A program made the position numbers and the translations under genes. Shown here piece by piece: positions 48,021 through 60,400 of a DNA stretch of 64,000 nt. The notes below the pieces were generated by a model. That model was given only the letters and a program-made list of their open reading frames with translations. It was not told the DNA's origin and did no database searches. Position 1 is the stretch's first letter, and the number at the start of each line of letters is the position of its first letter. The DNA is taken from contig OX392528.1 in NCBI GenBank assembly GCA_947623455.1, positions 56,686,322 through 56,750,321 on the forward strand, written 5' to 3'. This stretch comes from Mimachlamys varia. Lineage: Eukaryota; Mollusca; Bivalvia; Pectinida; Pectinidae.

Positions 48021-49221
48021 ATGCAGTGAAATGTGAACTGTCTGCATTTTTCATTAAAACATTATAATCCCCTCATAAAGTATAGACTTCAACTATTTGT
48101 TTAACCAACAATTGAAATCGGTAGCCCTCGTATAAACCCCCAAAATGCCTTAGTATCAGCTGGTCATAATTGCATGTACTCGTTCCACGGCTTATTGATT
48201 AATTTCTTATACAATCACAATATGAAAGTATTGTATTTATTTGTATTGTATCTTGATGCCTTCTACAGAGTTTAGTGTCATGCTAGTTTGTCATCTTACT
48301 CCCTAACATAATGTCTATCAGAAGGATAACAAAGATTCACGTTTTTTGATTTTATGGCATTGCTTCGTAAAAATAGTTCCGTTTCGGTCCCCTATCAGAA
48401 TAATTTATGTTTCGGTAACAGTTTCTTTATCAAAAGCGGCTTTTCCTTTCATAAACTTTCAAGATTTGAACTTTCTAATGACTATCTAATTGCATATACA
48501 TTAAATCAAACGGTTTTCGTGGATCAAATGCATGTATCGCCCCCCCCCCCACTCCTACATGTACCCAGACACATGACATAGAAATATGAAAGAATAGGAT
48601 TTATGCTATGAAATATTGCAACAACACGATTTTCTTTTTTTTATCAGTATGAGCATACTTTTATATCATGTGCTAATTTGCAGAAGCATGCTTTTTTTCA
48701 AATGGAATGTTAAACGAATGTTGTTAAATAACAACCACTTAATGCGCGATGAAAAAAAGATCAATACCCGTTTTAAATGAGAATTATTTTTTACTGTCTA
48801 TAATTCGGTTTTTTTTTTTACTTTTGCAGATAAAAAATACCTACGGCACATCAAGTATTATTACTTTGACAACGTGTGACGTCATGTTAAGTTTTGCTGA
48901 TCAGGTACAATCTGTGATGAACGATCTTCCTGCTCTACATCAAGAAAATTTACTTCAGGAAAAAAAATCATCGAATGAGTGTACCGCAGTAACTCGCCCT
49001 GTGATATAGCCTTATTTGGGCTTCAAATATACATAACGTCATGCAGAAATTCGATGACAACAATCTTTTCGTAAATGGAGAATCTGTAATAATAAAAGTG
49101 ATAGTTTGCTTACTGTTGCAAATAAAGTGCTTCGTTAATATTCACAGCAACCTATTATTGCCGGGGAAGCTGTAAAGCGAAAAGACCTCTTGCCACATGT
49201 GGAAGTGTTCACCTTTAGAAT
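48021..49221. other. intergenic C-D, nothing recognised
   Basis: AT-rich; includes a poly-C run at 48540-48550 and a CRE palindrome at 48877-48884. Short frames have no domain. Confidence 0.4.
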
Positions 49222-51447
49222 CTTAACAAGGTTTTCTTGTCTTTACCTGTGATAGCTAAGACTTAACAGGGTTATCTTGTTCTTACCTGTGATAGCTAAG
49301 ACTTAAAAAGGTTTTCTTGTCCTTACCTGTAATAGCTAAGACTTAACAAGGTTATCTCGTCCTTACCTGTGATAGCTAAGACTTAACAAGGTTATTTGTC
49401 CTTACCTGTGAAAGCTAAGACTGAACACGGTCATCTTGTTATTACCTGTGATAGCTAAGACTTTACACGGTTATCTTGTCCTTACCTGTGATAGCTAAGA
49501 CTTTAAAAGGTTATCTTGTCCTTACCTGTGATAGCTAAGACTGAACACGGTTATCTTGTCCTTACCTGTGATAGCTAAGACTTAACAAGGTTATCTTGTC
49601 CTTACCTGTGATAGCTAAGACTTAACAAGGTTATCTTGTCCTTAACAGTGAAAGCTAAGACTTAACACGGTTATCTTGTCCATACCTGTGATAGCTAAGA
49701 CTTAACAAGGTTATCTTGTCCTTACCTGTGATAGCTAAGACTTAACACGGTTATCTTGTCCTTACCTGTGATAGCTAAGACTTAACACGGTTATCTTGTC
49801 CTTACCTGTGATAGCTAAGACTGAACACGGTTATCTTGCCCTTACCTGTGATAGCTAAGACTTAACAAGGTTATCTTGTCCTTACCTGTGATAGCTAAGA
49901 CTTAACACGGTTATCTTGTCCTTACCTGTGATAGCTAAGACTTAACAAGGTTATCTTGTCCTTACCTGTGATAGCTAAGACGTAACACGGTTATCTTGTC
50001 CCTACCTGTGATAGCTAAGACTTAACACGGTTATCTTGTCCTTACCTGTGATAGCTAAGACTTAACACGGTTATCTTGGCCTTACCTGTGATAGCTAAGA
50101 CTTAACACGGTTATCTTGTCCTTACCTGTGATAACTAAAACTTAACACGGTTATCTTGTCCTTACATCTGATAGCTAAGACTTAACAAGGTTATCTTGTA
50201 CTTACCTGTAATAGCTAAGACTTAACAAGGTTATTTTGTCCTTACCTGTGATAGCTAAGACTGAACACGGTTATCTTGTCCTTACATGTGATAGCTAAGA
50301 CTTAACAGGGTTATTTTGTCCTTACCTGTGATAACTAAGACTTAACAGGGTTATCTTGTCCTTACCTGTGATAGCTAAGACTTAACAGGGTTATCTTGTC
50401 CCTACCTGTGATAGCTAAGACTTAACAAGGTTATCTTGTCCTTACCTGTGATAGCTAAGACTTAAAAAGGTTATCTTGTCCTTAACTGTGATAGCTAAGA
50501 CTTAACAAGGTTACAATGTCCTTGCCTGTGATAGCTAAGACTTAAAAAGGTTATCTTGTCCTTACCTGTGATAACTAAGACTTAACACGGTTATCCTGTC
50601 CTTACCTGTGATAGCTAAGACTTAACAGGGTTATCTTGTCCTTACCTGTGATAGCTAAGACTTAACACGCTTATATTGTCCTTACCTGTGATAGCTAAGA
50701 CTTAACAAGGTTATCTTGTCCTTACCTGTGATAGCACGACTGAACACGGTTATCTTGTCCTTACCTGTGATAGCTAAGACTGAACACGGTTATCTTGTCC
50801 TTACCTGTGATAGCTAAGACTTAACACGGTTATCGTGTCCTTACTTGTGATAGCTAAAACTTAACAAGGTTATCTTGTCCTTACCTGTGATAGCTAAGAC
50901 TGAACACGGTTATCTTGTCCTTACCTGTGATAGCTAAGACTGAACACGGTTATCTTGTCCTAATCTGTGATAGCTAAGACTTAAAAGGGTTATCTTGTCC
51001 TTACCTGTGATAGCTAAGACTGAACACGGTTATCTTGTCCTTACCTTTGATAGCTAAGACTTAAAAGGGATATCTTGTCCTTACCTGTGATAGCTAAGAC
51101 TTAACAAGGTTATCTTGTCCTTACCTGTGATAGCTAAAACTTTAAAAGGTTACCTTGTCCTTACTTGTGATAGCTAAAACTTAACAAGGTTATCTTGTCC
51201 TTACCTGTGATAGCTAAAACTTTAAAAGGTTATCTTGTCCTTACTTGTGATAGCTAAAACTTAACAAGGTTATCTTGTCCTTACCTGTGATAGCTAAAAC
51301 TTAACAAGGTTATCTTGTCCCTACCTGTGATAGCTAAGACTTAAAAGGGTTATCTTGTCCTTACCTGTGATAGCTAAGACTTTAAAAGATTATTTTGTCC
51401 TTACTTGTGATAGCTAAGACTTAACAAGGTTATCTTGTCCTTACCTG
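49222..51447. repeat. 40-bp minisatellite, about 55 copies
   Basis: A 2.2-kb head-to-tail array of a 40-bp unit: TTAACACGGTTATCTTGTCC then TTACCTGTGATAGCTAAGAC. One 2-bp deletion near 50735 shifts the register. On the minus strand each unit shows ACAGGTAAG, a match to the 5' splice-site consensus. Confidence 0.95.
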
Positions 51448-54090
51448 GTATGGCAACGCCATGTATAACTCGGTCAAATTCACTTTTAGTGTATACCTTT
51501 TCATCGTTTTAGATAAAAGACTAAATAACTTTGAGTCTAACTTAAAAGTTTATGTTTCAGAACCTGTAACACGTTTTAATCCTTTTTGCAACTAAGTAAA
51601 TGGATTGAGTCGGATAATATGTTGTTAATATTCTGACGGTCTTACGTCTTTAACGCATTAACTTTCAAATGATTTGTATGGTATTTTTATGTCTAGAAAC
51701 AAGGAATAATACGATTATGCTTTCATATTTCCAAGGAAACAAATAACTTTTGATTTGGTACAAAATATTGACATAATGTATCACTTTTTATGTATAAATA
51801 TCATTATGTAAATCATTTACGTAGACGTACAAATATAAGAATAGGATGTCAGTGCGAAATTAAAAAATAATTAAAACATTACTGCATTCCTCATCCTTGA
51901 TATCCAGGGGTAACGATCACCTTCGCTCTTTCCACACCTGGTACATGTATATGCATGACAAAGCTAAAAGTTCTGTGTGCGCCACCTTGTTGATGAGACA
52001 GGAAGATTGGTTCGACTTTGTACTCCAAAAGAATTCCGTGGTCACATAACGGTAAAGATTGACAGGCTTTGAAGTCGGTTGTTGCTCATTTGTAATCTTC
52101 AAAGGATAAGCATGCAGCCTTACGATTGGTAATTTTCTTTTTACTTGGATGCGCCTTCAGTTTTGCCATGCCATATTGCAGGGGTGTAGAGAGCGGAGGT
52201 GATCGAAACCCCTTGATGTTAAGGATGATACATGTACATGTAGAATCCTCTGCCATAAACAAGAAACTATCATGCTGTCAGACACATATTGTGAAAGCTT
52301 AATATTTTACTGTTACACGCAATGAGTAAACTCATTTTCCCTCTTTATGTAGCATGGCAATGCCTTATTATGCTCGTAACATTGTATTTATTATTCATAA
52401 TAAACAAAGTTATTTAATATAGTCTCGTCTCATTATTTCGCTTTCCATCAACCGTTTTCCTTAGATAAATCTTTCAATGACGTCTTCTTAACAAGCTGAA
52501 CTCAACATCATTGTGGTACTACATGTAACAGCTTCACGTTGTGTGAAACCAAAATCTGGAGTCTTATTAATAGTTTGACTTTCATATGGGCTGCTATGCT
52601 TGAAAAAAAGGTCAGTTGAACATTTCATTTTTAACTGAGGGGCCAGATTTATTAACAGGCTAACATTAAGGGAACTGATGATGAAGTTGGGGTAAATGTA
52701 AGGTTGAATCAGAGAGAAAAAAAACTCCGTAATTCAGAGTAACATGGGCATTTCCACGTAAAATGGAGCTCATCTTCAACACCATCTGTGTTAATTGTGC
52801 TAACTCTATAGTTTCTCTGTAAAGTTTGGTAGCGACTCTTTTCATGATCATAAAAAAGTCCTTTTGAAGATGTTTAAATGTTTTCTTTACAAAATATCAA
52901 AAAATATTCTCCGTAATTACAATGTGCATTAAAATATATATCTTCACTGTTAGGGTATTCGTATTCGTAAATATAGCCTTAACCAACATTGTATAATTCG
53001 TTTTTGATTTTCAAAATCAATTTATTTTTATTCGCCTGCAAAGCGCAGAGCTAAACGTTACTTTGAGAGAGTTCGACAAGAGTTATATCCCTTCTGCCCT
53101 GCCAACTGAGATTTATATATATACAGGATAACGGTTTTATTGTTGACTAGTATGGCAATGTCAATATTCTTTAATATGTGCAGCGTTAGATAGGTAGATA
53201 GCATTCGTATTGATTATATACAGGATTTTTTTTACAGTTATACATTATTGACTAAAAGATGGGATCAACAAAATAAGGAAGCAAGTTAATCGGACTTGTG
53301 ACTGACAGACCTGGCTTCCTACCTAACAAGTCTTGGTATGGATCGATTACCATTCTAAGTTTTTTTTATCATTATTGATATTTCACAAAGGGTTTGTAAT
53401 GTGTATGTAGAATGTGTGCTCGCCACTGCAACAAAGGGTGTTTTAATGTACATCCACGTACACTGTATTCATTTGCTTGACATACATGTGATTGTGTATG
53501 TTTAAATGATACATGTACAAAATGTACCACTATTTACTCCCAACGTTATTTAAAAAAAAAAACTCTGTTTATTAATCATATAATATCTAATGTAATCTAT
53601 GCTCGATAATTCTGATTACTTTGTTAGGTTCTGGATTAATAACAACACAGAGCTAAGTATTTACACATAATTCAAATATGTCAATATATATTACAAACAT
53701 ATCAACATATCATTGGATATTTATTGAGTACAATCAATACTTTTGTAGTATATGAAAACCCACGGATCAGTTAGCAAATTTTATAAGATATCCAGTCATG
53801 AGATACGAAGAATAAAAGTTTATAACAATGAATGAATTTGCTTGTGACATAAATCAGAACACTTTTATATGACCATGGATCCTTTACCAAAACGAATGAC
53901 GCACAATAAATTAGTACCACTAGAAGCACAAACTTACAAGTGGTTGAATCATTTCACTCTATCTTTCATTCATTCAACAAACATCTGTCACTTTAATCGA
54001 AACTATGTAAGCTCTTTACATGGACCAACATTCTGTGTCGTTTGAACTTTACAAGTCTCTCCGATCAGGACATAGCGAGTTCACATTGGT
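51448..54090. other. intergenic upstream of gene D
   Basis: No gene, tandem repeat or mobile element recognised over about 2.6 kb of AT-rich DNA. Confidence 0.4.
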
Positions 54091-54097
54091 AGATATT

Positions 54098-54432
54098 TGG
54101 AGGACCATTTAAAGGCATTGTATTCCAACAAAAGACCGTGTACGGTACGCACAAACACACACTGGATCTATACCAGCGCGAGTAGCAAGCTAAACGATCG
54201 AAGTCCTCGATGTTTATCGCAGACAAGTTTGTGATTGACCTATAAAAAAATCTAGTCTTTTTTATTCTGCCGCTATAGGGTATAGTAACACGCAGGTTGT
54301 GTACTGCTGTACTGTACGACGGAATACAAAGATTGCACCATAACACCGGCTGTGACATTTAAACAAGCGAACTGAGGAATAGCATTAACCAGTTTTCACG
54401 TTGTTCTTTTTCTTCGAGGTGTGATTGTCACT
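54098..54432 (+). promoter_or_regulatory. probable promoter/5' UTR of gene D
   Basis: Upstream of the gene D start and similar in blocks to 20280-20540 (GAGGACCATTTAAAGGC, GATCTATACCAGC, GATGTTTATCGCA). The core promoter is not identified. Confidence 0.4.
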
Positions 54433-54441
54433 ATGAGCAAG
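54433..54441 (+). CDS. gene D exon 1 (Met-Ser-Lys)
   Basis: ATG AGC AAG followed by GTAAGC. Phase-0 join to exon 2 keeps frame. The homologous position in gene C lacks the ATG. Confidence 0.65.
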
Positions 54442-57400
54442 GTAAGCACACATATTGGTTTGTCAGGTAAATATCTCCCATTGTCAACCACCAGATACAG
54501 TAAACATAGGCGACGACCGTAATCCTTCCACTCATGGCGGTCCATATAAAACTTGTAATTTCCTATCCTATTCTGTCCTGATTAATCCGTTCCTACGGAC
54601 AACTTTGATCTATCTGTCGTTTATATTCTTGATATTGGATGTGTCACAAACGTAAGGAATACGTACACGTTTTTATTTCTACCTTGGGATAATTTGTGGC
54701 AGATCTAGATTGGTGTATGTACATGTAAGGTATCCCTCAACCACATTTCAAACCTTTGCCCTCCCAACCACACCCCATCTCAGCCCCTCCAAGCCTTATA
54801 ACTCATTGACGTGCGTGCATGTCCCTGTACTAGGAAATTCGTTATCGAATATGTGTTGCTATGTCGTGAATCAAATATCATGTTAGTAATCATCAGATAG
54901 GCAGAGGTAAATTATATTTATAGAGATCATTATACAGTCACCTGCGTATTTACCGTTTCTGCTGGTGTCATTACAGTGTTTCTAGTAGTACAACATACAC
55001 ATGGTAGGTGATAAATACAGACCCATATAACTTCACTATCGAACATCAAGCTACTAATATATTCACAAATACACTGCAGAGTACTCTATACTGAACCTCG
55101 ACTATGGTATCGCTAGTGGCCGAGCGACAATCGCCATTTAAAACCAATTGACAGGTCGTAAATAAACGGATAGCGGGATCTTTTACACGGCCTGGTATAG
55201 ATGGATAATTGATTTCGATATACGGACTCATTCGATAGCAGTAATAAAGGTGTAATTGACCTTGTGCCAGGACATCAGATTGAAATGAAAATACATTTAC
55301 CTTCAGAAAGAATATTACTTCTGAAATTCGGCTGGTATTGGTTATCTTGCTTAATTGTCTACACAAGAAAATATAGTGAACTACAATAATGTACATTGGT
55401 CAGCTAAAACCCATAACGTTGTATCTAATCTTATTCATTTCATCATCATGTTTGTGTTTAAAATTTTTTGATTCGCTTAAGTCAAGCATTATATAAATAG
55501 TTTTAACTCATTTACGCCTAACGCAATCCAAAATCTCAAAAGCTAGCTGTCTATGTCAGATTCCATGAGAATAAAATTGGTGTTTTGACAACGCTTCACA
55601 ACATGTAGATAATAATTTGATACTTATACTGCATAGATAAAGAAGTTATTACAATCTAAGCTAATGTGATAATATGAAAAAATGCATATAAATACTACAT
55701 CTACTGTAGATAAACAAATGTCAGTATATACATGTTGTCTAATTAAGTTGGTACCCTAATATGCAGACGTGAAAAGGTACGTCTTCAGATGTTTCTTGAA
55801 TTTGGCCGGAGTATTCGTTTTTCGGATAGCTGATGGTAAGCTATTCCACAGTGTGGCCGAAACTTTCCCAAAACACCGATTAGTTTGTAATGTTATAATA
55901 CTTTTTACTTGTGATGCCACAATGGTTGGTAATTTACGTGTTACCTATGTACACATTTATAGACTAAATAATACATAGTATTAAAAGTCGTCAGATAGAC
56001 TTCTTAAATAAACATCCCATTACCATAATCATATAAAATGTTCGACTTTGTTCTTATTTGTATCTATTGATTCCACCATTACGTTAAGGAATATCATAAG
56101 TGTACAATTCCTGACCTGGCATTATATGTTATCGGATATATAATTACACTCTATACGTTCCATTATTACGATATCTTATATCTTAAGTCTCACTTAATTG
56201 TCAGTCAAATTATGACTACAATACAACACTAGAAGAGTAATTTGGTCGAATCATAATCTCAATGGACTACATATTCATCAATTATGGGGCTTTGGTAAGG
56301 TCAATATGGTGTTATACCAACCTGGTAAAATAAATGACTAGCCGGGGGCGAAGTCTGAGGTCAATATTTTAGATTCTACGAGGTTTGTATAACACCATAT
56401 TGACCGAATAAATAGTGGGGCATTATGACGTCACGATGAGCATGACGTCATAAACGCAAGATTGACTCGATTGACTCAGTGTTTCTAGTATAAATGCATC
56501 TATATGTAGAAACACCAGGTCAATGTCACAAAATATGGACCTCCACGTGACCATATTTTAGTCAATGAGAATTGAAGAAAGTCGGACCATAACTAATATT
56601 GTATTTTATTACATTTTTACCAGTGGAATATCGAAAATTATTCATTCTATAAAAGTGAAATTTTTCACTGGTGAGAAATGTATTTTTTAATAGATATCAC
56701 TTTTTCTTATTTGATCAATCAAAACGCTGCTTACAAACAAGATTTGGGAAAATCAAAAGCTGCCAATGTAGATTTTGCTATAAAAATGTAATAAACAGAA
56801 TATCTAACAGTATCTTCAGTAATACCAAACATATTTCACTCGTGTGGCCAATATTTTGACCACACGGAAATTGCAGTCAGCTTTCTGTGCACACTAGTAA
56901 AAAATTTCAAAATATTAGCCCCACTCGTGAGAAATGTTTTGTATTACTGAAGACACTGTTAGATATCCTCTATATATCTGCCTTTGATTCGCACACTCGA
57001 AGTATTATTTAGTGGAAGAGTCAGCCCACAGGTCCTGTGCAACGAATTAGTTCAGTATGCTGTGTCAAGTAGAAATATGCGTTGTACTGTTTAGATGGGT
57101 TATATTTAGTCTGAACCAGCTTATTGATATATTAATAAATAAAATGTAACGTTAACTAAAACATGAAACTAAATCCTCTTTACATTTTAACATGCATTTC
57201 CATAAATATCTGAAAGCAAGATCATAGCACTATAAGCCGCCATTTTTGGAACGTGTGTTAAAAAAACAAACTACTAAATATACATCCTGTGTTTACAAGA
57301 ACATTTAAAATCAATATTCTACCCTGTGTGAGCTGTTCTTGCATTGAAAAAGCCGTTTAGAAAGAGGTCTCATACAAACTGACGGGTAAGTTCAATATTG

Positions 57401-60400
57401 ACGTTAAAGCTATTGGAGTTGAATTTTAAACACCGTCACTAATACAACTGTACATGGTTGTTGTCGGAGGTTCACGTGGCCTTGTAGACATCTAAACTAT
57501 TTGTATGAAGCCTTTAGAGTTGAAGGCTTTATGTTTATTGTGTAAACCATTCCCTGAGTGTTAAACACTGTTGAAAGCCGCTTCAAACGATGAACGCGTC
57601 ACCAACTAATTGTAAATTAAGTAACCTTCTTTATGGAAAATGTTCTTGAGATGGGATAAAATGTGACTATTAGGTAAACGAGCAAATGATGCAACTGTCA
57701 GGAAAATGATGGCCGTTAGAATTAAATACATTTCGTCGAAATCCGTCTTCTTTTTTATGACTTTGAGCGAGATATTCTTGCAATATTTAAACATTTCATT
57801 TCATGAATATACTGTGTCATATCTTCAATCTTTTTTAATTGCATTAATCAATTCTATTTACATATTTGTTTATTCCGCTTTAAAATTATCATTTATGGCT
57901 TATTTTTTTTAATGTCCAATGAAGATACAAATTTGCTTCTTATTTACAATGTATTTTTTCCCCTTTTCTCTTTTTATGTATCTGCTCCTTTTTAAACCAA
58001 ATATTTATTTCCAGGGGCAGCAGCAGCAGTGTAATACATACAGGGGACATTTCCATGAATCAAAGACACAAGAGAACAAACAGGAACACTATTCCGACAA
58101 TGGTAAGTCTCCAAATACCTTCTATTTTATATTCTACCTTATATTCCTTTTTTTCCATCCCCTATTCCCTCTTCGTTCCTTCTCTTCAATTAAATGTTCG
58201 AATACTCACGTATAACCATTTTTTTTTTGTTTCGCTCAATTTTCTTTCATTAGAAACGAAAACCGGTAATTCATTATTCACCAAACACGTTTTGAAGGTC
58301 AAAATATATATTTGTTATTTGTGTATATGTAAGTTGTAGCTGAACAACTGTCAATAACAAAAGACTATATAATACCAGAGATATGTGTGCAAAAACAATG
58401 ATTGTTGGTAAAAATTGAATGGATCTGTGTATGAAAGTGAAAAATTGATGTACAGATGTAATATTCTGTTTGAAAAAAATTAAAAATTTCAACCAAAAAC
58501 ACTTTGACGAGAAGCCAGGATAATATTTATTCATGGACGAAGTATCCATGGATGGTAGCAAATCAGAAGGTGATTAATTTTACACTGATAGTACATGCTA
58601 GTATCAACAAATTAGAATTTCATGCAGCCTGCATGCCATTCAACTATCTGGGTGTAGTTTGGATGCAATTAACCTTAAAACTGTCTTTAGAATATTACAA
58701 CATAAGTGCTCATATGTTTTGAAGAGTTGTCGAGATATGATTGTCACCGGTTGGTTATTTGACTCATTTATGTTTTTGACATTGTTGATCAACATGAAGA
58801 ATGTTAAACGTACATTCGTATGCGTCATCTTTCAGATCTACGAGACTTGGTGGACAGTTTTGGGAGGAACAGAGAAGGGAAAATGGCAACAAGAGAACTA
58901 CGCATGTGTTTTAATTTGCTTGGATTAAACCCCCACGAATCTGAACTTCGCGAAACATTGACCATACTGACACACGAGAAGAACGGTAACGTATTCACAG
59001 AAATAAGTTGGGTAATATTACAGGAAAACGGTTTAATCTTTTTTACGAGTAATATATTAAGGATGAATTTTTCTAAGGTTTCAGTCACGTTCAAGTCTCG
59101 TTTTAATCTCATTTAAACGTTTACCATTGTATTGAATAATTTTTAGCGTATATGCATCTGAAAATTGTGTCAAAAGTATAGGTATCTGTTGCTTGTAGAA
59201 CATTTTTACATGAATTTAAAAAAATTACCAATTCTGCGGCCATTTTGAAAATCCGTATTTCTGTGTTTATTTTGCACTTTTTGAAAGGCTGAAATTTCAC
59301 CTTTTGATGTTGGATTAAACTTTTAAAAACGTCAGTGTTTCGCCATTTTTAATCATAGCAAGCTAATTTTTGCTGTACAACTTTATAGTGTTCAATATTA
59401 TATATGTTGCAACAAAGTGGATCATTAAATACTTTTTGTATTTTTTTCATATTTTTAGTGTCACTGGAGCACTTTTTATTTTTGAACCTGAAATTGTGAA
59501 AAATAACACAAACAGTAACGGGACAAACAATAAAGCACGCTAATCCCCCTTTTTATGACGGTTTTAGACAGAGAACCCCATTTTCGTTTCATATGCTAAA
59601 TATTAAAAAAATGTTTAATTGAAGAACTTTTTTAATTTCACGTTAAATCTGCAAAAATTGGTGAAAAATGGGGATTTTCACATTAAAAAATAAAGGGTAG
59701 AGGTAACTAAAATTGTTTGCCTGGGTTTAAATATGTAGTCAGAGAAATTTTACTTCCATAATTTAAAAGAAAATAGTATTTTGATAATTACTGAAAATAT
59801 TCATACATTTTGGATTACAAATACGGAAGATATTGTATGAAGATGTCCTGCAATTGGTCAACACTGCAAAATTCACTTAAAATCACTAATTATGTCATAT
59901 TGGTACCTTTTACTGCTTTGGTTGATTTAATACCATATGGAAATTTTAGTTTTTGACATATCCATTTTACAAGCGAAAATTCGTAAACTTCCTTCTTAAA
60001 CGCCATTCTTAAACGACCTTCTTACAGATGGCATTGTCAACACTGAAGACTTTGTAGTGCTGATGCGATCGAAGCTCGGACCGGATGAGTTGAGTAAGGA
60101 AGAACTCCAGGAAGCTTTTGCTCAGTTTGACGAGGACGGAAGTGGCGCCATTAGTCCGGACGAGCTTCGGCAGATCCTTGCGGCCTCTTCACTTTCCGAA
60201 GAACAAATCGATCAACTCATCATTGACGCAGACACAGATGGGGACGGCGAAATTGACTTCGATGGTAAGTATCAATTAATCTTAATTACTGCAAAACATT
60301 TAAAATTTGTGTATGCATATTTCTGTATATTTGTGTTCTTTGCATGTATGAACAATTTTAATTGAGAATTGGAATTTAAATACTTCAGTATATGTGTTTA

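Noticed and set aside
48749..49009. 86-codon frame after TTTTGCAG as a possible extra exon
   Set aside because: The acceptor-like site is plausible, but the encoded sequence has no EF-hand or other motif and there is no paralogous exon near gene D.
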